From contig NZ_CP040710.1 in NCBI RefSeq assembly GCF_005943945.1, forward strand, positions 4,633,501 through 4,697,500: a stretch of DNA of 64,000 bases. The letters run 5' to 3'. Numbering within the stretch: the stretch's first letter is position 1; every line of letters begins with the position of its first letter. This document shows positions 11,127 through 19,943 of the stretch, in pieces. The DNA comes from Aggregatimonas sangjinii (GTDB lineage Bacteria > Bacteroidota > Bacteroidia > Flavobacteriales > Flavobacteriaceae). The notes under the pieces were generated by a model that searched no databases, was not told the origin of the DNA, and worked only from the letters and a program-made list of their open reading frames with translations. Made by a program: the position numbers and the translations under genes.

Positions 11127-13961
11127 ATGCTTGCAAGACTGTTCTTCGTATTTACCATAGGTGCACTTTCCGTGGTATCCGCACAAAAAAAACCAATTAC
11201 CCATGACGACTACGATTTATGGAAACGGGTCGCCGACACGAAAATATCGGATGAGGGAAAGCTTGTCGTTTCAACAATCGAATTGCTTACCGGAAGAGGA
11301 GATGGCCATGTACAGATTTACAACACCGAAACAGGGAACACTGCAATTTTTGACCGTGGGTATGAAACGGCGATTTCGGCAGATGAAAATTATGTGGTTT
11401 TCAAGCGAAAACCAGCCTACGAAACGATTCGGAAAGAAAAGAAAGACGATGTCAAAAAAGACAAGCAATCCAAAGATGCCCTATTCATCTACGATGTGAA
11501 AAATAACCGCCTCCACGATTCCATTCCAAGGGTGAAAGCCTATCAACTTCCGGAGAAATACGAAGGATGGTTGGTCATGGAAAAGCACAAGGAACTAAAG
11601 GAGGAAAAAGGGAAAAAAGACAGTACGGAAACCAAAACGGACTCCATTTCCACACAAAAAAAAGATACTACAAAGCAGAAAGTTAATCCTGCCTTTAAAC
11701 AGGATTACGCCTTAGTATATCGATTTGAAACCAAAAGCAAGGACACCATCCATCAAATCAAGGAATTTACCGTTCCGAAAAACGGAAATTCCTTCATATA
11801 CGCGCTAAAACAGGAAAAGGAGAAGGAATGGGATTTGGGCGTATATACCTACGATGTCGCTAACGGACTACGGACCCCCATCGATACGACGAAGTATTCT
11901 TATTCCAATTTGGCCGTAGATGAAAAGGGGAATCAGTTCGCCTATATGTCATCAGCAGACTCTACCGCTGTTGACTCCCTAAAGTTTGAACTCAATTACC
12001 TCAACGAAAATAAATTAACCGTATTGGTCGATAGTGCCGCTTCCCGCATCCAAAAAGGTTGGGTTCTGGGAAAGGATAAAGCCCCATTTTTCTCGGAAAG
12101 CGGGAAACGACTCTATTTTGGTGTAAAGCCAGAGGTGAGTTATGACCGTGATACAACGATGCTGGATGATGAAATACCACAGGTCGATGTCTGGAACTGG
12201 CAAGACAAATTGTTGCAGCCCGAACAAAAAGTGCGGGAGAAAGAACTGAAGGAAAAGGCTTTTCTCATGTATTATGATACTTCGAACGAATCGTACGTAA
12301 CGATACAGGGAGAATTATTGAAAGAGGTAGCGGTAGATGCGCGAAAGGAAGAAAAATTTATCCTTGGGAATACCAATGATGCCTACGCCTTGGAAAGGTC
12401 TTGGGCCTTTCCTTGGAAATGGGATATCTATGTCATCGATTCCTATACTGGCGATCAAAAATTGCTGCTTGAAGGTGTCACCTATAACCCAGAGGTTTTG
12501 CCGAATAACGCTTTTGCCATTTATTTCGACATGGATGCCCAAGATTGGTTTTCAATAGATTTGAGCACGACCGAGAAAAGAAATCTCACTGCTGGTCTTG
12601 CGGTCGCTTTCCATGATGAAGATGATGACCATCCGTCCTTGCCCTATCCTTATGGGTTTGGGGGTTTTGATGAGGACGGGAATCCCCTGGTCTATGATAA
12701 ATTCGATATTTGGAAGCTCACGGCAGACAATAGTAAAGCGCCCATCAATATAACTAAAAACGGCCGTTTGGAAAATATTGAATACCGCCTGTTGAACCTA
12801 GACCCCGAAGAAGAAAATCTTGCGTCTTATCTAGACGGTAGATTGCTGATCACCAGTTTCGACAAGACCACAAAAGAATCGGGATTGTATACCTTGCGTA
12901 AAGGCAAACTGATCGAAAAGCTAAGACCTTCGGGATATCTCATTTCGAATTACAACAAGGCAAAGGAAGCGGACGTATTTACCTTTACGCGACAGAATTT
13001 TCAAGTGTTTCCGGACATATTGGTTACAACGGACGGCTTTGAGAGTAATAAGAAAATCACGGATTTGAATCCGCATGAGAAAGACTTCAAATGGGGCACT
13101 GTAGAGCAGTTTCAATGGACCGCCTATGACGGAACACCTCTGGACGGGCTCCTATACAAACCGGAGGATTTCGACCCATCCAAAAAGTATCCCATGATTA
13201 CCTACTTCTATGAAAAACGTTCCGATACCTACAACAGACATGTATCTCCCAGCCCAAGCAGGTCAACGGTGAACGCGGCGTATTTGGTGAGCAATGATTA
13301 CATCATGTTTGTTCCGGATATAGTCTACAAGGACGGTCAACCAGGAGAAAGCGCTTTCAATTGCATTGTATCAGGGGTCGAAGCGGTAGAAAAGTTAGGC
13401 TATATCGATAGTGCGAACATGGCCATACAAGGGCAAAGCTGGGGCGGCTATCAGGTCGCCTATTTGGTGACCAAAACGAATAAGTTCAAGGCGGCCATGG
13501 CAGGAGCGCCCGTCAGTAATATGACCTCTGCTTATGGCGGCATACGTTGGGGTTCGGGTCGAAGCAGGGCAGTGCAATACGAGCGTACGCAAACCCGAAT
13601 AGGCAAGGATTTATGGGAAGGGCTTGACCTTTACTTGGAAAACTCCCCATTGTTCGGCATTCCCAATATAGAAACGCCCCTCTTGATGATGCATAACGAT
13701 GAGGATGGTGCCGTACCCTACTACCAAGGAATCGAGATGTTCATGGGGATGCGCAGGCTGCAAAAACCGGCTTGGCTCTTGGTGTACAATAAAGAAGCAC
13801 ATAATCTTACCCAAATCAAGAACCGACAGGATTTATCCATCCGGATGATGCAATTTTTCGACCACTTTCTAAAAGGCGCTCCCGCCCCAAAATGGATGAA
13901 CCAAGGGCTGCCAAGAATTGCCAAAGAGAAGGATTTAGGGTACGACTTGGGTGAGGATTAA
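11127..13961 (+). CDS. Exported S9 family (prolyl oligopeptidase-type) serine peptidase
   Basis: A 944-residue exported peptidase. A short signal peptide ends near VVSAQ (residue 19). The first ~600 residues look like a beta-propeller with many short repeat strands; residues ~160-200 form a charged Lys/Glu-rich insert. The C-terminal alpha/beta-hydrolase domain carries the nucleophile in GQSWGGY (Ser771), with the acid in HNDEDGAV (Asp860) and His892 in NKEAHNL, so the triad is intact. The likely role is periplasmic or surface breakdown of oligopeptides. The stop overlaps the end of the convergent GNAT gene by 4 bp. Confidence 0.93.
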   Translation: MLARLFFVFTIGALSVVSAQKKPITHDDYDLWKRVADTKISDEGKLVVSTIELLTGRGDGHVQIYNTETGNTAIFDRGYETAISADENYVVFKRKPAYETIRKEKKDDVKKDKQSKDALFIYDVKNNRLHDSIPRVKAYQLPEKYEGWLVMEKHKELKEEKGKKDSTETKTDSISTQKKDTTKQKVNPAFKQDYALVYRFETKSKDTIHQIKEFTVPKNGNSFIYALKQEKEKEWDLGVYTYDVANGLRTPIDTTKYSYSNLAVDEKGNQFAYMSSADSTAVDSLKFELNYLNENKLTVLVDSAASRIQKGWVLGKDKAPFFSESGKRLYFGVKPEVSYDRDTTMLDDEIPQVDVWNWQDKLLQPEQKVREKELKEKAFLMYYDTSNESYVTIQGELLKEVAVDARKEEKFILGNTNDAYALERSWAFPWKWDIYVIDSYTGDQKLLLEGVTYNPEVLPNNAFAIYFDMDAQDWFSIDLSTTEKRNLTAGLAVAFHDEDDDHPSLPYPYGFGGFDEDGNPLVYDKFDIWKLTADNSKAPINITKNGRLENIEYRLLNLDPEEENLASYLDGRLLITSFDKTTKESGLYTLRKGKLIEKLRPSGYLISNYNKAKEADVFTFTRQNFQVFPDILVTTDGFESNKKITDLNPHEKDFKWGTVEQFQWTAYDGTPLDGLLYKPEDFDPSKKYPMITYFYEKRSDTYNRHVSPSPSRSTVNAAYLVSNDYIMFVPDIVYKDGQPGESAFNCIVSGVEAVEKLGYIDSANMAIQGQSWGGYQVAYLVTKTNKFKAAMAGAPVSNMTSAYGGIRWGSGRSRAVQYERTQTRIGKDLWEGLDLYLENSPLFGIPNIETPLLMMHNDEDGAVPYYQGIEMFMGMRRLQKPAWLLVYNKEAHNLTQIKNRQDLSIRMMQFFDHFLKGAPAPKWMNQGLPRIAKEKDLGYDLGED

Positions 13962-14497
13962 GACGTCCAATCCCAGTTTACCAGTTCCCATGAAACGCCA
14001 TCGGTGATTTGGGTTTTCAACACTTCAAAACCAACGGCCTTATGTGCTTGCAGGGAGCGTTGGTTCGCCGTGGCCACTTCAGTGAATAAACAATCGTAAT
14101 CATTCTGTAGCTGTTGTCGATAATACTGGTACATGCCTTTGAAAATTCCTAGTCTGCGGTTTGATTTTGCGATGCAGATTTGACCCATGGCCACATAGTT
14201 ATTTTCGGGCAATAATTCATCCGCGGTATCGAACATGGGCCGTAAGACGGGAATTTCGTTCCTGAAACTGCGCAACATCACCAAGGCATACCCTACCACG
14301 GCATCACCATCTTTCGCGATGATATGTGGGCACGCGTCGTTCATCTCCTTTAAAATGGCAAAGGTATGGCCAACGGTAATAAAGCCTTCTTTTACAAGTT
14401 CATCCCGAGAAAGGCCCTCGGCCATATTTTGTCGCTGTAGGTCCAATATCTGGTACAACTCCTTTTCGGTAGTCGCTCTGGTATAGCTAATAGCCAT
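13958..14497 (-). CDS. GNAT family N-acetyltransferase
   Basis: A 179-residue cytoplasmic protein with a GNAT layout: N-terminal ISYTRATTEKELYQI, a central AVVGYALVMLRSF strand, the acetyl-CoA-binding region YVAMGQICIAKSNRRLGIFKGMYQYY (the RRLGIF segment resembles the Q/RxxGxG/A loop), and a C-terminal NQRSLQAHKAVGFEVL strand typical of the fold. The substrate is unknown. It starts on the base next to the M61 peptidase stop codon on the minus strand, so translation is probably coupled and the two form one operon. It is convergent with the S9 peptidase gene. Confidence 0.85.
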   Translation of the reverse strand: MAISYTRATTEKELYQILDLQRQNMAEGLSRDELVKEGFITVGHTFAILKEMNDACPHIIAKDGDAVVGYALVMLRSFRNEIPVLRPMFDTADELLPENNYVAMGQICIAKSNRRLGIFKGMYQYYRQQLQNDYDCLFTEVATANQRSLQAHKAVGFEVLKTQITDGVSWELVNWDWTS

Positions 14498-16306
14498 TTA
14501 TTCGATGTTAAGCCATTGCTTTCTTTTTTGCAATACATCCGCGGGGGGCATGGAATCCTCTTTTTCCGCTAGGAATATGGTGTAGGCGGGATCTTGTTCT
14601 AAAATCACCTTTGTGGTTTTTTCAATGCCATACCTTTCAAAGCGAATCGATAGGCTATCGCCGACTTGAAACTGTCTTAGAAAAGCCTCGAATTTTTCCG
14701 TCTTTGGAAAAGGTGCATCGTTGATGGCCAAGATAACGTCTCCTTTGTCCAGGTCTGCCTTATAAGCCGGACTCCCCATCCGTGGATTCGATTTGATCAG
14801 GCCATTGCCATCCCCATCCAGTTCAACCGAAATGCCCATATACGGTATCTCACTATCCTGCTTAAGGGCAACTCCGACCGAGAACAATAATTTCTTGTAA
14901 TCCGGCATACCGCTTTTATAAATGTACGTGTTGAAAAAGGTATCTCCGAACACCTGGCCCGCATACTGGTTCAGCGTTTGGTGCAAATCCCCAATGGTGT
15001 AGGCCTTTTCCGTTTTTCCATAAATTTCCCAAACCAATTTCATATAATCGTCCAAATGCAGCCCCTTTTCGCGTAAGGATAGGTCTAACGCCAATCCTAG
15101 TGTGCTGCCATAGGAATAATAGGAGATAAAAGTGTTCTCGCGATTCACTGGATCAACAGAAGTGGCCGCATCGACAAAGGGCGCCTGAAAGCTCATTTCG
15201 ATGGGATTGAAGAATTGCCTTGCGGGGGAATTCCATACGTAATTAAAGGTTCCCGTAAGCCCTTCAACATATTTCTCCGGAGAAATCAATCCGGCGCGAC
15301 ATAGGATCAAGCCCGTGTAATAGCTGGTAAAGCCTTCGGCAAACCATAATGCCCCACTCATATTGGCTTCCTCGAAATCAAAAGGTTCCAAAGATTCGGG
15401 ACGAATGCGCTCAACGTTCCACGCATGAAAAAATTCATGGGATACCGTTCCGATATTCCGTTCCATTCCCCCATCGGCCAGACTTCGGGTACTGGTCAAA
15501 ATAGTGGAATTACGATGTTCCATGCCATCCCCGGAAGCATTCGGGATATAGCAGGCCAAAAAAGTATATTCCCCATAATCAAACGTTGGTAGCTCACCGT
15601 ATACTTCCTTTTCGGACAACACCACTTTTTTGACTTTCTCGAAATAGGTGTCCGTTTCATCTTCCGTACTGTTGTGGTGTAAAGCGAGTCGAATAATCTG
15701 CTTATTTCCGTTGGTATCGGGCACTTCAAATTCGCGAAGGTGATGCGCGCTGAGCTCGGTTGGGGAATCCATAAAGTAAGCAAGATTGGGGGCCATATAA
15801 TGACCTTCCGAGACCTCGGGCAGTTGTGTGGCGATTTTCCAGCCAAGATCTTCCCTTGACTTGAAGTGTACATTTATTTCACGGTCCCGTAATTGTGGGG
15901 CATACATAAACGTAGCGGGAATGTTCAAATGCGCATGTGTTTCGTCTACTTGGGAATAGGTGCCATCCCCACGATTGGCAAATAGCGTATACCTGATTCG
16001 AACCAAACCATCATGCCCTGAGATCTTCCATTCATAGGGGTTGGGTCGTATGACGGTTAATGGATTCCCATTACCATCAAAAGCCTTAAAATTATATACA
16101 TTTTTGGCAAATTCATGAAGCGCATACCGCCCTGGGGAAGTCCTACTCATCCGAACCGATAGCGTGTCCGTTGGGATGTCAGGAAAATTAGCTGTAATCA
16201 CCGCCTCATGGTGTACGGCATTTTCAAAGGATATCTCATACGTATTGACCTGGCCAAAACCGACGCTGGTGGCACACAACCATATCATTGAATAAAATAA
16301 TTTCAT
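14498..16306 (-). CDS. Exported M61 family metallopeptidase with PDZ domain
   Basis: A 602-residue zinc peptidase of the M61 (glycyl aminopeptidase-like) family. A signal peptide ends near VGFGQ (residue 19). The N-terminal beta-sandwich (residues 20-180) is followed by the thermolysin-like domain with HEFFHAWN (His290, Glu291, His294) and a downstream zinc ligand in WFAEGFTSYY (Glu324). A PDZ domain lies at about residues 485-575 (YMGISVEL, GSPAYKADLDKGDVILAIND). All metal ligands are present. It probably acts in the periplasm. It is co-transcribed with the GNAT gene, which follows without a gap. Confidence 0.94.
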   Translation of the reverse strand: MKLFYSMIWLCATSVGFGQVNTYEISFENAVHHEAVITANFPDIPTDTLSVRMSRTSPGRYALHEFAKNVYNFKAFDGNGNPLTVIRPNPYEWKISGHDGLVRIRYTLFANRGDGTYSQVDETHAHLNIPATFMYAPQLRDREINVHFKSREDLGWKIATQLPEVSEGHYMAPNLAYFMDSPTELSAHHLREFEVPDTNGNKQIIRLALHHNSTEDETDTYFEKVKKVVLSEKEVYGELPTFDYGEYTFLACYIPNASGDGMEHRNSTILTSTRSLADGGMERNIGTVSHEFFHAWNVERIRPESLEPFDFEEANMSGALWFAEGFTSYYTGLILCRAGLISPEKYVEGLTGTFNYVWNSPARQFFNPIEMSFQAPFVDAATSVDPVNRENTFISYYSYGSTLGLALDLSLREKGLHLDDYMKLVWEIYGKTEKAYTIGDLHQTLNQYAGQVFGDTFFNTYIYKSGMPDYKKLLFSVGVALKQDSEIPYMGISVELDGDGNGLIKSNPRMGSPAYKADLDKGDVILAINDAPFPKTEKFEAFLRQFQVGDSLSIRFERYGIEKTTKVILEQDPAYTIFLAEKEDSMPPADVLQKRKQWLNIE

Positions 16307-16402
16307 TGTTTAGGATATTTTGAGAACTAATATACAGATTAAGCGGTACCCAAACACCAGATTGGCCTCCTGTTTTTTAGAAGTAAATAGTACCTTTAGC
16401 AA

Positions 16403-17575
16403 ATGGCAGAGTTCCCAAAAAAGCTACAACGGAAATTAGAGGAAAGGACTGAAAACAACACACTGCGCTTTTTGGTCTCACCGGAAAAGGGAATCGATTT
16501 TTCTTCGAACGATTACTTAGGCTTTTCGAAAAACAAGTCTCTTTCTAAACGAACCACAGCCTTGCTCTCCGAAAGGGGAATTACTCAAAATGGGGCTACG
16601 GGCTCCCGTTTGCTTTCGGGAAACCATGAATTATATTCCGAGCTGGAAGCGCGAATCGCGGAAACCCATAAGGCCGAATCGGCCTTGATCTTCAATTCGG
16701 GCTATGACGCCAATTTGGGTTTTTTTGGTTCCGTTCCCCGGCGCGGCGATGTCATTTTCTATGATGAGCTGGCACATGCGAGTATCCGGGATGGAATACG
16801 ACTGAGCCATGCGAAAAGTTATAAATTCAAACATAATAATTTAGAAGATTTAAAACAGGGCATTGAGCGCAGCCGAAATGAATTACAGCGCCAAGAGAAT
16901 GTTGAAATCTACATCGTCATCGAATCGGTCTATTCTATGGACGGCGATTCACCGGATTTAGAGGCTTTCGCTTCCTTTTCGATAGCGAACCACTGTTATT
17001 TGGTGGTTGATGAGGCCCACGCAGCAGGCATTTTTGGTTCAGAAGGAGGCGGACTAGTGCAACAACTCGATTTGGAACAAAAGGTATTTGCACGAATCAT
17101 CACTTACGGGAAGGCCTTTGGCAGCCATGGCGCCGCTATTGTCGGCAGTGCCGACTTGAAAACCTATTTGGTGAATTTTGCCAGAAGTTTTATCTATTCC
17201 ACAGGTCTTTCGCCCCATTCCGTTGCGACACTGGTGGTCGCGTACAAGCTGATGACGGGAGTGGAGGGTAAGCAACAACGAAAACGATTGCAAGAAAATA
17301 TCCGTTATTTTAACCTCCAGCTGTCCGAATTGAAGCTCGGGTCTTATTTCATTCCCAGTCAATCGGCTATTCACTCCTGTGTTGTGCCGGGAAACGATTG
17401 GGTGAAATCCATTGCGGACCAGTTACAAAATTCAGGTTTTGCCGTGCGGGCGATACTTTCACCAACAGTACCGACGGGCCAGGAAAGGTTGCGATTTTGT
17501 TTGCATTCTTACGATTCGAAAGAAGACATGACCAGAGTCTTATCTTGTTTATCCAAAATCATTCACGAAGCATGA
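16403..17575 (+). CDS. bioF: 8-amino-7-oxononanoate synthase (AONS)
   Basis: PLP-dependent condensation of pimeloyl-ACP (or -CoA) with alanine, the first ring-forming step of biotin synthesis. At 390 residues it has the alpha-oxoamine synthase features SSNDYLGFS (residues 34-42), NGATGSRLLSGNHELY, VVDEAHAAGIFG (Asp203, His206) and the PLP lysine in TYGKAFGSHGA (Lys237). The next gene starts inside its stop codon (ATGA overlap), and bioD, bioA and bioB follow, which favours BioF over the paralogous Kbl. A -7-like TACCTTTA lies just 5 bp before the ATG, so the leader may be very short. Confidence 0.93.
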   Translation: MAEFPKKLQRKLEERTENNTLRFLVSPEKGIDFSSNDYLGFSKNKSLSKRTTALLSERGITQNGATGSRLLSGNHELYSELEARIAETHKAESALIFNSGYDANLGFFGSVPRRGDVIFYDELAHASIRDGIRLSHAKSYKFKHNNLEDLKQGIERSRNELQRQENVEIYIVIESVYSMDGDSPDLEAFASFSIANHCYLVVDEAHAAGIFGSEGGGLVQQLDLEQKVFARIITYGKAFGSHGAAIVGSADLKTYLVNFARSFIYSTGLSPHSVATLVVAYKLMTGVEGKQQRKRLQENIRYFNLQLSELKLGSYFIPSQSAIHSCVVPGNDWVKSIADQLQNSGFAVRAILSPTVPTGQERLRFCLHSYDSKEDMTRVLSCLSKIIHEA

Positions 17576-17955
17576 GCCAAACTTTCTACACGATTGCGAC
17601 ATTTGAATACCCTGCGGATGTACAGATACTAAAAGGCCGATTGGAGTCTGAGGGAATTCCGGTTTTTCTGAGGGATGAGAACACCATCAATTCCGACCCT
17701 TTGATTAGCGCGGCAATCGGTGGGGTGAAGCTCCAAGTTTATTTTAGTGACAAGGATAGGGCTATTGCCATTTACGACGAGGTAAGGGCGTATGCCCAGG
17801 ATGATTTCGGAAATCCGATTGTTTGCCCAAACTGCAAGGCGAAAAAATCGGAAGTATATTACGGGAGAAAGGGTATTTTCAATAAACTATTCCCCTTTTT
17901 CGAAAAAAGAAAATACAAATGCCTAAATTGTGGTATAATCACTAACCCCATGTAG
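17572..17955 (+). CDS. DUF2007 domain protein with C-terminal zinc ribbon
   Basis: A 127-residue cytoplasmic protein. The N-terminal DUF2007 domain (TFYTIATFEYPADVQILKGR, LEAEGI-like stretch, VKLQVYFSDKDRAIAIYDE) is an alpha/beta signal-transduction-like fold. The C-terminal part carries two Cys pairs, CPNC (about residue 83) and CLNC (about residue 119), that look like a zinc ribbon. The start at 17572 is set by the ATGA overlap with bioF. It sits inside the biotin operon, but I know of no direct role in biotin synthesis; co-translation with bioF is all the context shows. Confidence 0.82.
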   Translation: MSQTFYTIATFEYPADVQILKGRLESEGIPVFLRDENTINSDPLISAAIGGVKLQVYFSDKDRAIAIYDEVRAYAQDDFGNPIVCPNCKAKKSEVYYGRKGIFNKLFPFFEKRKYKCLNCGIITNPM

Positions 17956-17956
17956 T

Positions 17957-18574
17957 ATGAAGCGAATATTCGTCACAGGAATATCAACAGAAGTAGGCAA
18001 GACCATGGCGTCGGCCATAATTGCAGAGGCCCTGGAGGCCGATTATTGGAAGCCCATTCAGGCGGGCGAACTTGAGAACACTGATAGCCATAAAGTGGCT
18101 GAACTGATTTCAAATGCCAAGACCAAAATACACAAAAGTGCTTTTGAGCTGACCAGCCCTATGAGTCCGCATGCGGCGGCCGAAGTAGACGCCGTCGAAA
18201 TCGTGGCCCATAAAATACAGGAGCCTGAGACCGAGAACCATTTGGTCATCGAAGGAGCCGGTGGCTTATTGGTGCCCTTGAATGCCGAGGATACGATTCT
18301 CGATATGATTATGCCCAACTATCAAGTTGTGGTGGTTTCGCGGCATTATCTAGGCAGTATCAACCATACCTTGCTGACCATTAATTGGTTGCAGATGAAG
18401 GGATACGATGTCGCCCTGATTTTCAGTGGTGATAAGAATCCGCATATCGAGAATATTATCCTCCACAAAACCGGGGTTTCATTGATCGGTAGAATCGAGG
18501 AGGAGGCCAGCTTTGACAAGGCGACCATTAAAAAGTATGCCGATTTGTTCAAAGGGGTTTTGGAGACACTTTAA
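17957..18574 (+). CDS. bioD: Dethiobiotin synthetase
   Basis: ATP-dependent carboxylation of 7,8-diaminononanoate to dethiobiotin. The protein is 205 residues. The P-loop is GISTEVGKT (residues 8-16), followed by WKPIQAG (residues 31-37), the substrate-binding SPHAAAEVD and the EGAGGLLVP motif near residue 97, all diagnostic of BioD. It begins 1 bp after the DUF2007 stop codon, so it belongs to the same operon. Although bioD precedes bioA here, its product acts after BioA in the pathway. Confidence 0.96.
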   Translation: MKRIFVTGISTEVGKTMASAIIAEALEADYWKPIQAGELENTDSHKVAELISNAKTKIHKSAFELTSPMSPHAAAEVDAVEIVAHKIQEPETENHLVIEGAGGLLVPLNAEDTILDMIMPNYQVVVVSRHYLGSINHTLLTINWLQMKGYDVALIFSGDKNPHIENIILHKTGVSLIGRIEEEASFDKATIKKYADLFKGVLETL

Positions 18575-18669
18575 CAATTTCGGAAATACATACGTGGCCT
18601 ATTTTGGGATGATTTTACCATCTTTGTGAAAATCGTTCTAGCAACGGTTCAGTTGTAACCTATTCTATC

Positions 18670-19938
18670 TTGAAAAACCTTTCCGAAAGAGATCAAGTAC
18701 ATGTTTGGCACCCGTTGACGCAACACAAGCTGCATCCAAGAATGTTGGCGGTGGTGAAGGCCAAAGGGGCACTCCTTTTTGACGAGGACGGAAAGGAATA
18801 CGTAGACGGAATTTCCTCTTGGTACACCAGTGTTTACGGCCATTGCAATGATTTTATACTAGAAAAAGTGTATGCGCAAATGCAACGCTTAGATCAGGTG
18901 GTATTTAGCGGCTTTACGCATGAACCCGCCGTACGTCTTTCGGAGGAATTGATGAAAATCCTACCTGAAAACCAATCGAAGTTGTTTTTTTCCGATAATG
19001 GATCAACGGCGGTAGAGGTGGGGATTAAAATGGCCCTGCAGTTCCATTTTAACCAAGGGGAACAACGAAAGGTATTATTGGCTTTTGAAGAGGGTTTTCA
19101 TGGCGATACGTTCGGGGCCATGTCCGTTTCCGGACTGTCGGTCTACAACGGGCCGTTCGAGGAGTTTTTTTTGGATGTGGAACGCATTCCCGTGCCGTCA
19201 CCTGACAACATCGAAACCACCTTGGCGCATTTGGAAAACAGGCTGCAACAAAACGATATCGCAGGCTTTGTGTACGAACCTTTGGTGCAGGGTGCCGCCG
19301 CCATGCAAATGCACGATGCAGAGGGATTGAATCGTATTTTAAAATTGTTGAAAGCACATGCCGTGGTGACCATAGCCGATGAGGTGATGACCGGCTTTGG
19401 AAAAACGGGCAAGTACTTCTCCTCCGACCATATTGAAACCAAACCTGATGTCATTTGTCTTTCCAAGGCGTTGACGGCCGGACTTTTACCAATGGCCATC
19501 ACCACCTGCTCCCAACATATTTACGATGCGTTTTACAGTGATGATATCGGGAAGGGACTCTTTCATGCGCATACCTACACCGCCAATCCGTTGGCCTGTG
19601 CGGCTGCTTTGGCAGGGTTGGAATTGTTGCAGTCGGGAGCAATGCAAAACAACATCGCGCGGATTCAGGCATCACATCAAAAATTTGATTTGGAGATCAG
19701 CACACACCCGAAAGTGGCACGTACGCGGCAGTGTGGTGTTATTTATGCCTTGGACCTCGATGTGCAAATGGAACGGTATGGGAATCTGCGCGACAAACTT
19801 TTCAATCATTTTATGGGCGAGGGCGTCTTTTTAAGACCCTTGGGGAACACCATTTATATTCTGGCGCCCTATATTACGACGGACGAACAATTACAGAAAA
19901 TCTACGGTGCTATTCAAAGTGCAGTGGATATAGTATAA
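18670..19938 (+). CDS. bioA: Adenosylmethionine--8-amino-7-oxononanoate transaminase
   Basis: PLP aminotransferase that uses S-adenosylmethionine as amino donor to make 7,8-diaminononanoate. It is 422 residues from a TTG start at 18670; there is no in-frame ATG before residue 25, and the N-terminal HVWHPLTQHK motif is needed, so TTG is the credible start. Other BioA features are SSWYTSVYGHCN, FFSDNGSTAVEV, GFHGDTFGAMSVSG, ADEVMTGFGKTG, and the PLP lysine in CLSKALTAG (Lys266). A near -7 box, CATCTTTG, lies about 45 bp upstream. The ketosynthase gene starts 5 bp after its stop codon. Confidence 0.95.
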   Translation: MKNLSERDQVHVWHPLTQHKLHPRMLAVVKAKGALLFDEDGKEYVDGISSWYTSVYGHCNDFILEKVYAQMQRLDQVVFSGFTHEPAVRLSEELMKILPENQSKLFFSDNGSTAVEVGIKMALQFHFNQGEQRKVLLAFEEGFHGDTFGAMSVSGLSVYNGPFEEFFLDVERIPVPSPDNIETTLAHLENRLQQNDIAGFVYEPLVQGAAAMQMHDAEGLNRILKLLKAHAVVTIADEVMTGFGKTGKYFSSDHIETKPDVICLSKALTAGLLPMAITTCSQHIYDAFYSDDIGKGLFHAHTYTANPLACAAALAGLELLQSGAMQNNIARIQASHQKFDLEISTHPKVARTRQCGVIYALDLDVQMERYGNLRDKLFNHFMGEGVFLRPLGNTIYILAPYITTDEQLQKIYGAIQSAVDIV

Positions 19939-19943
19939 AACTG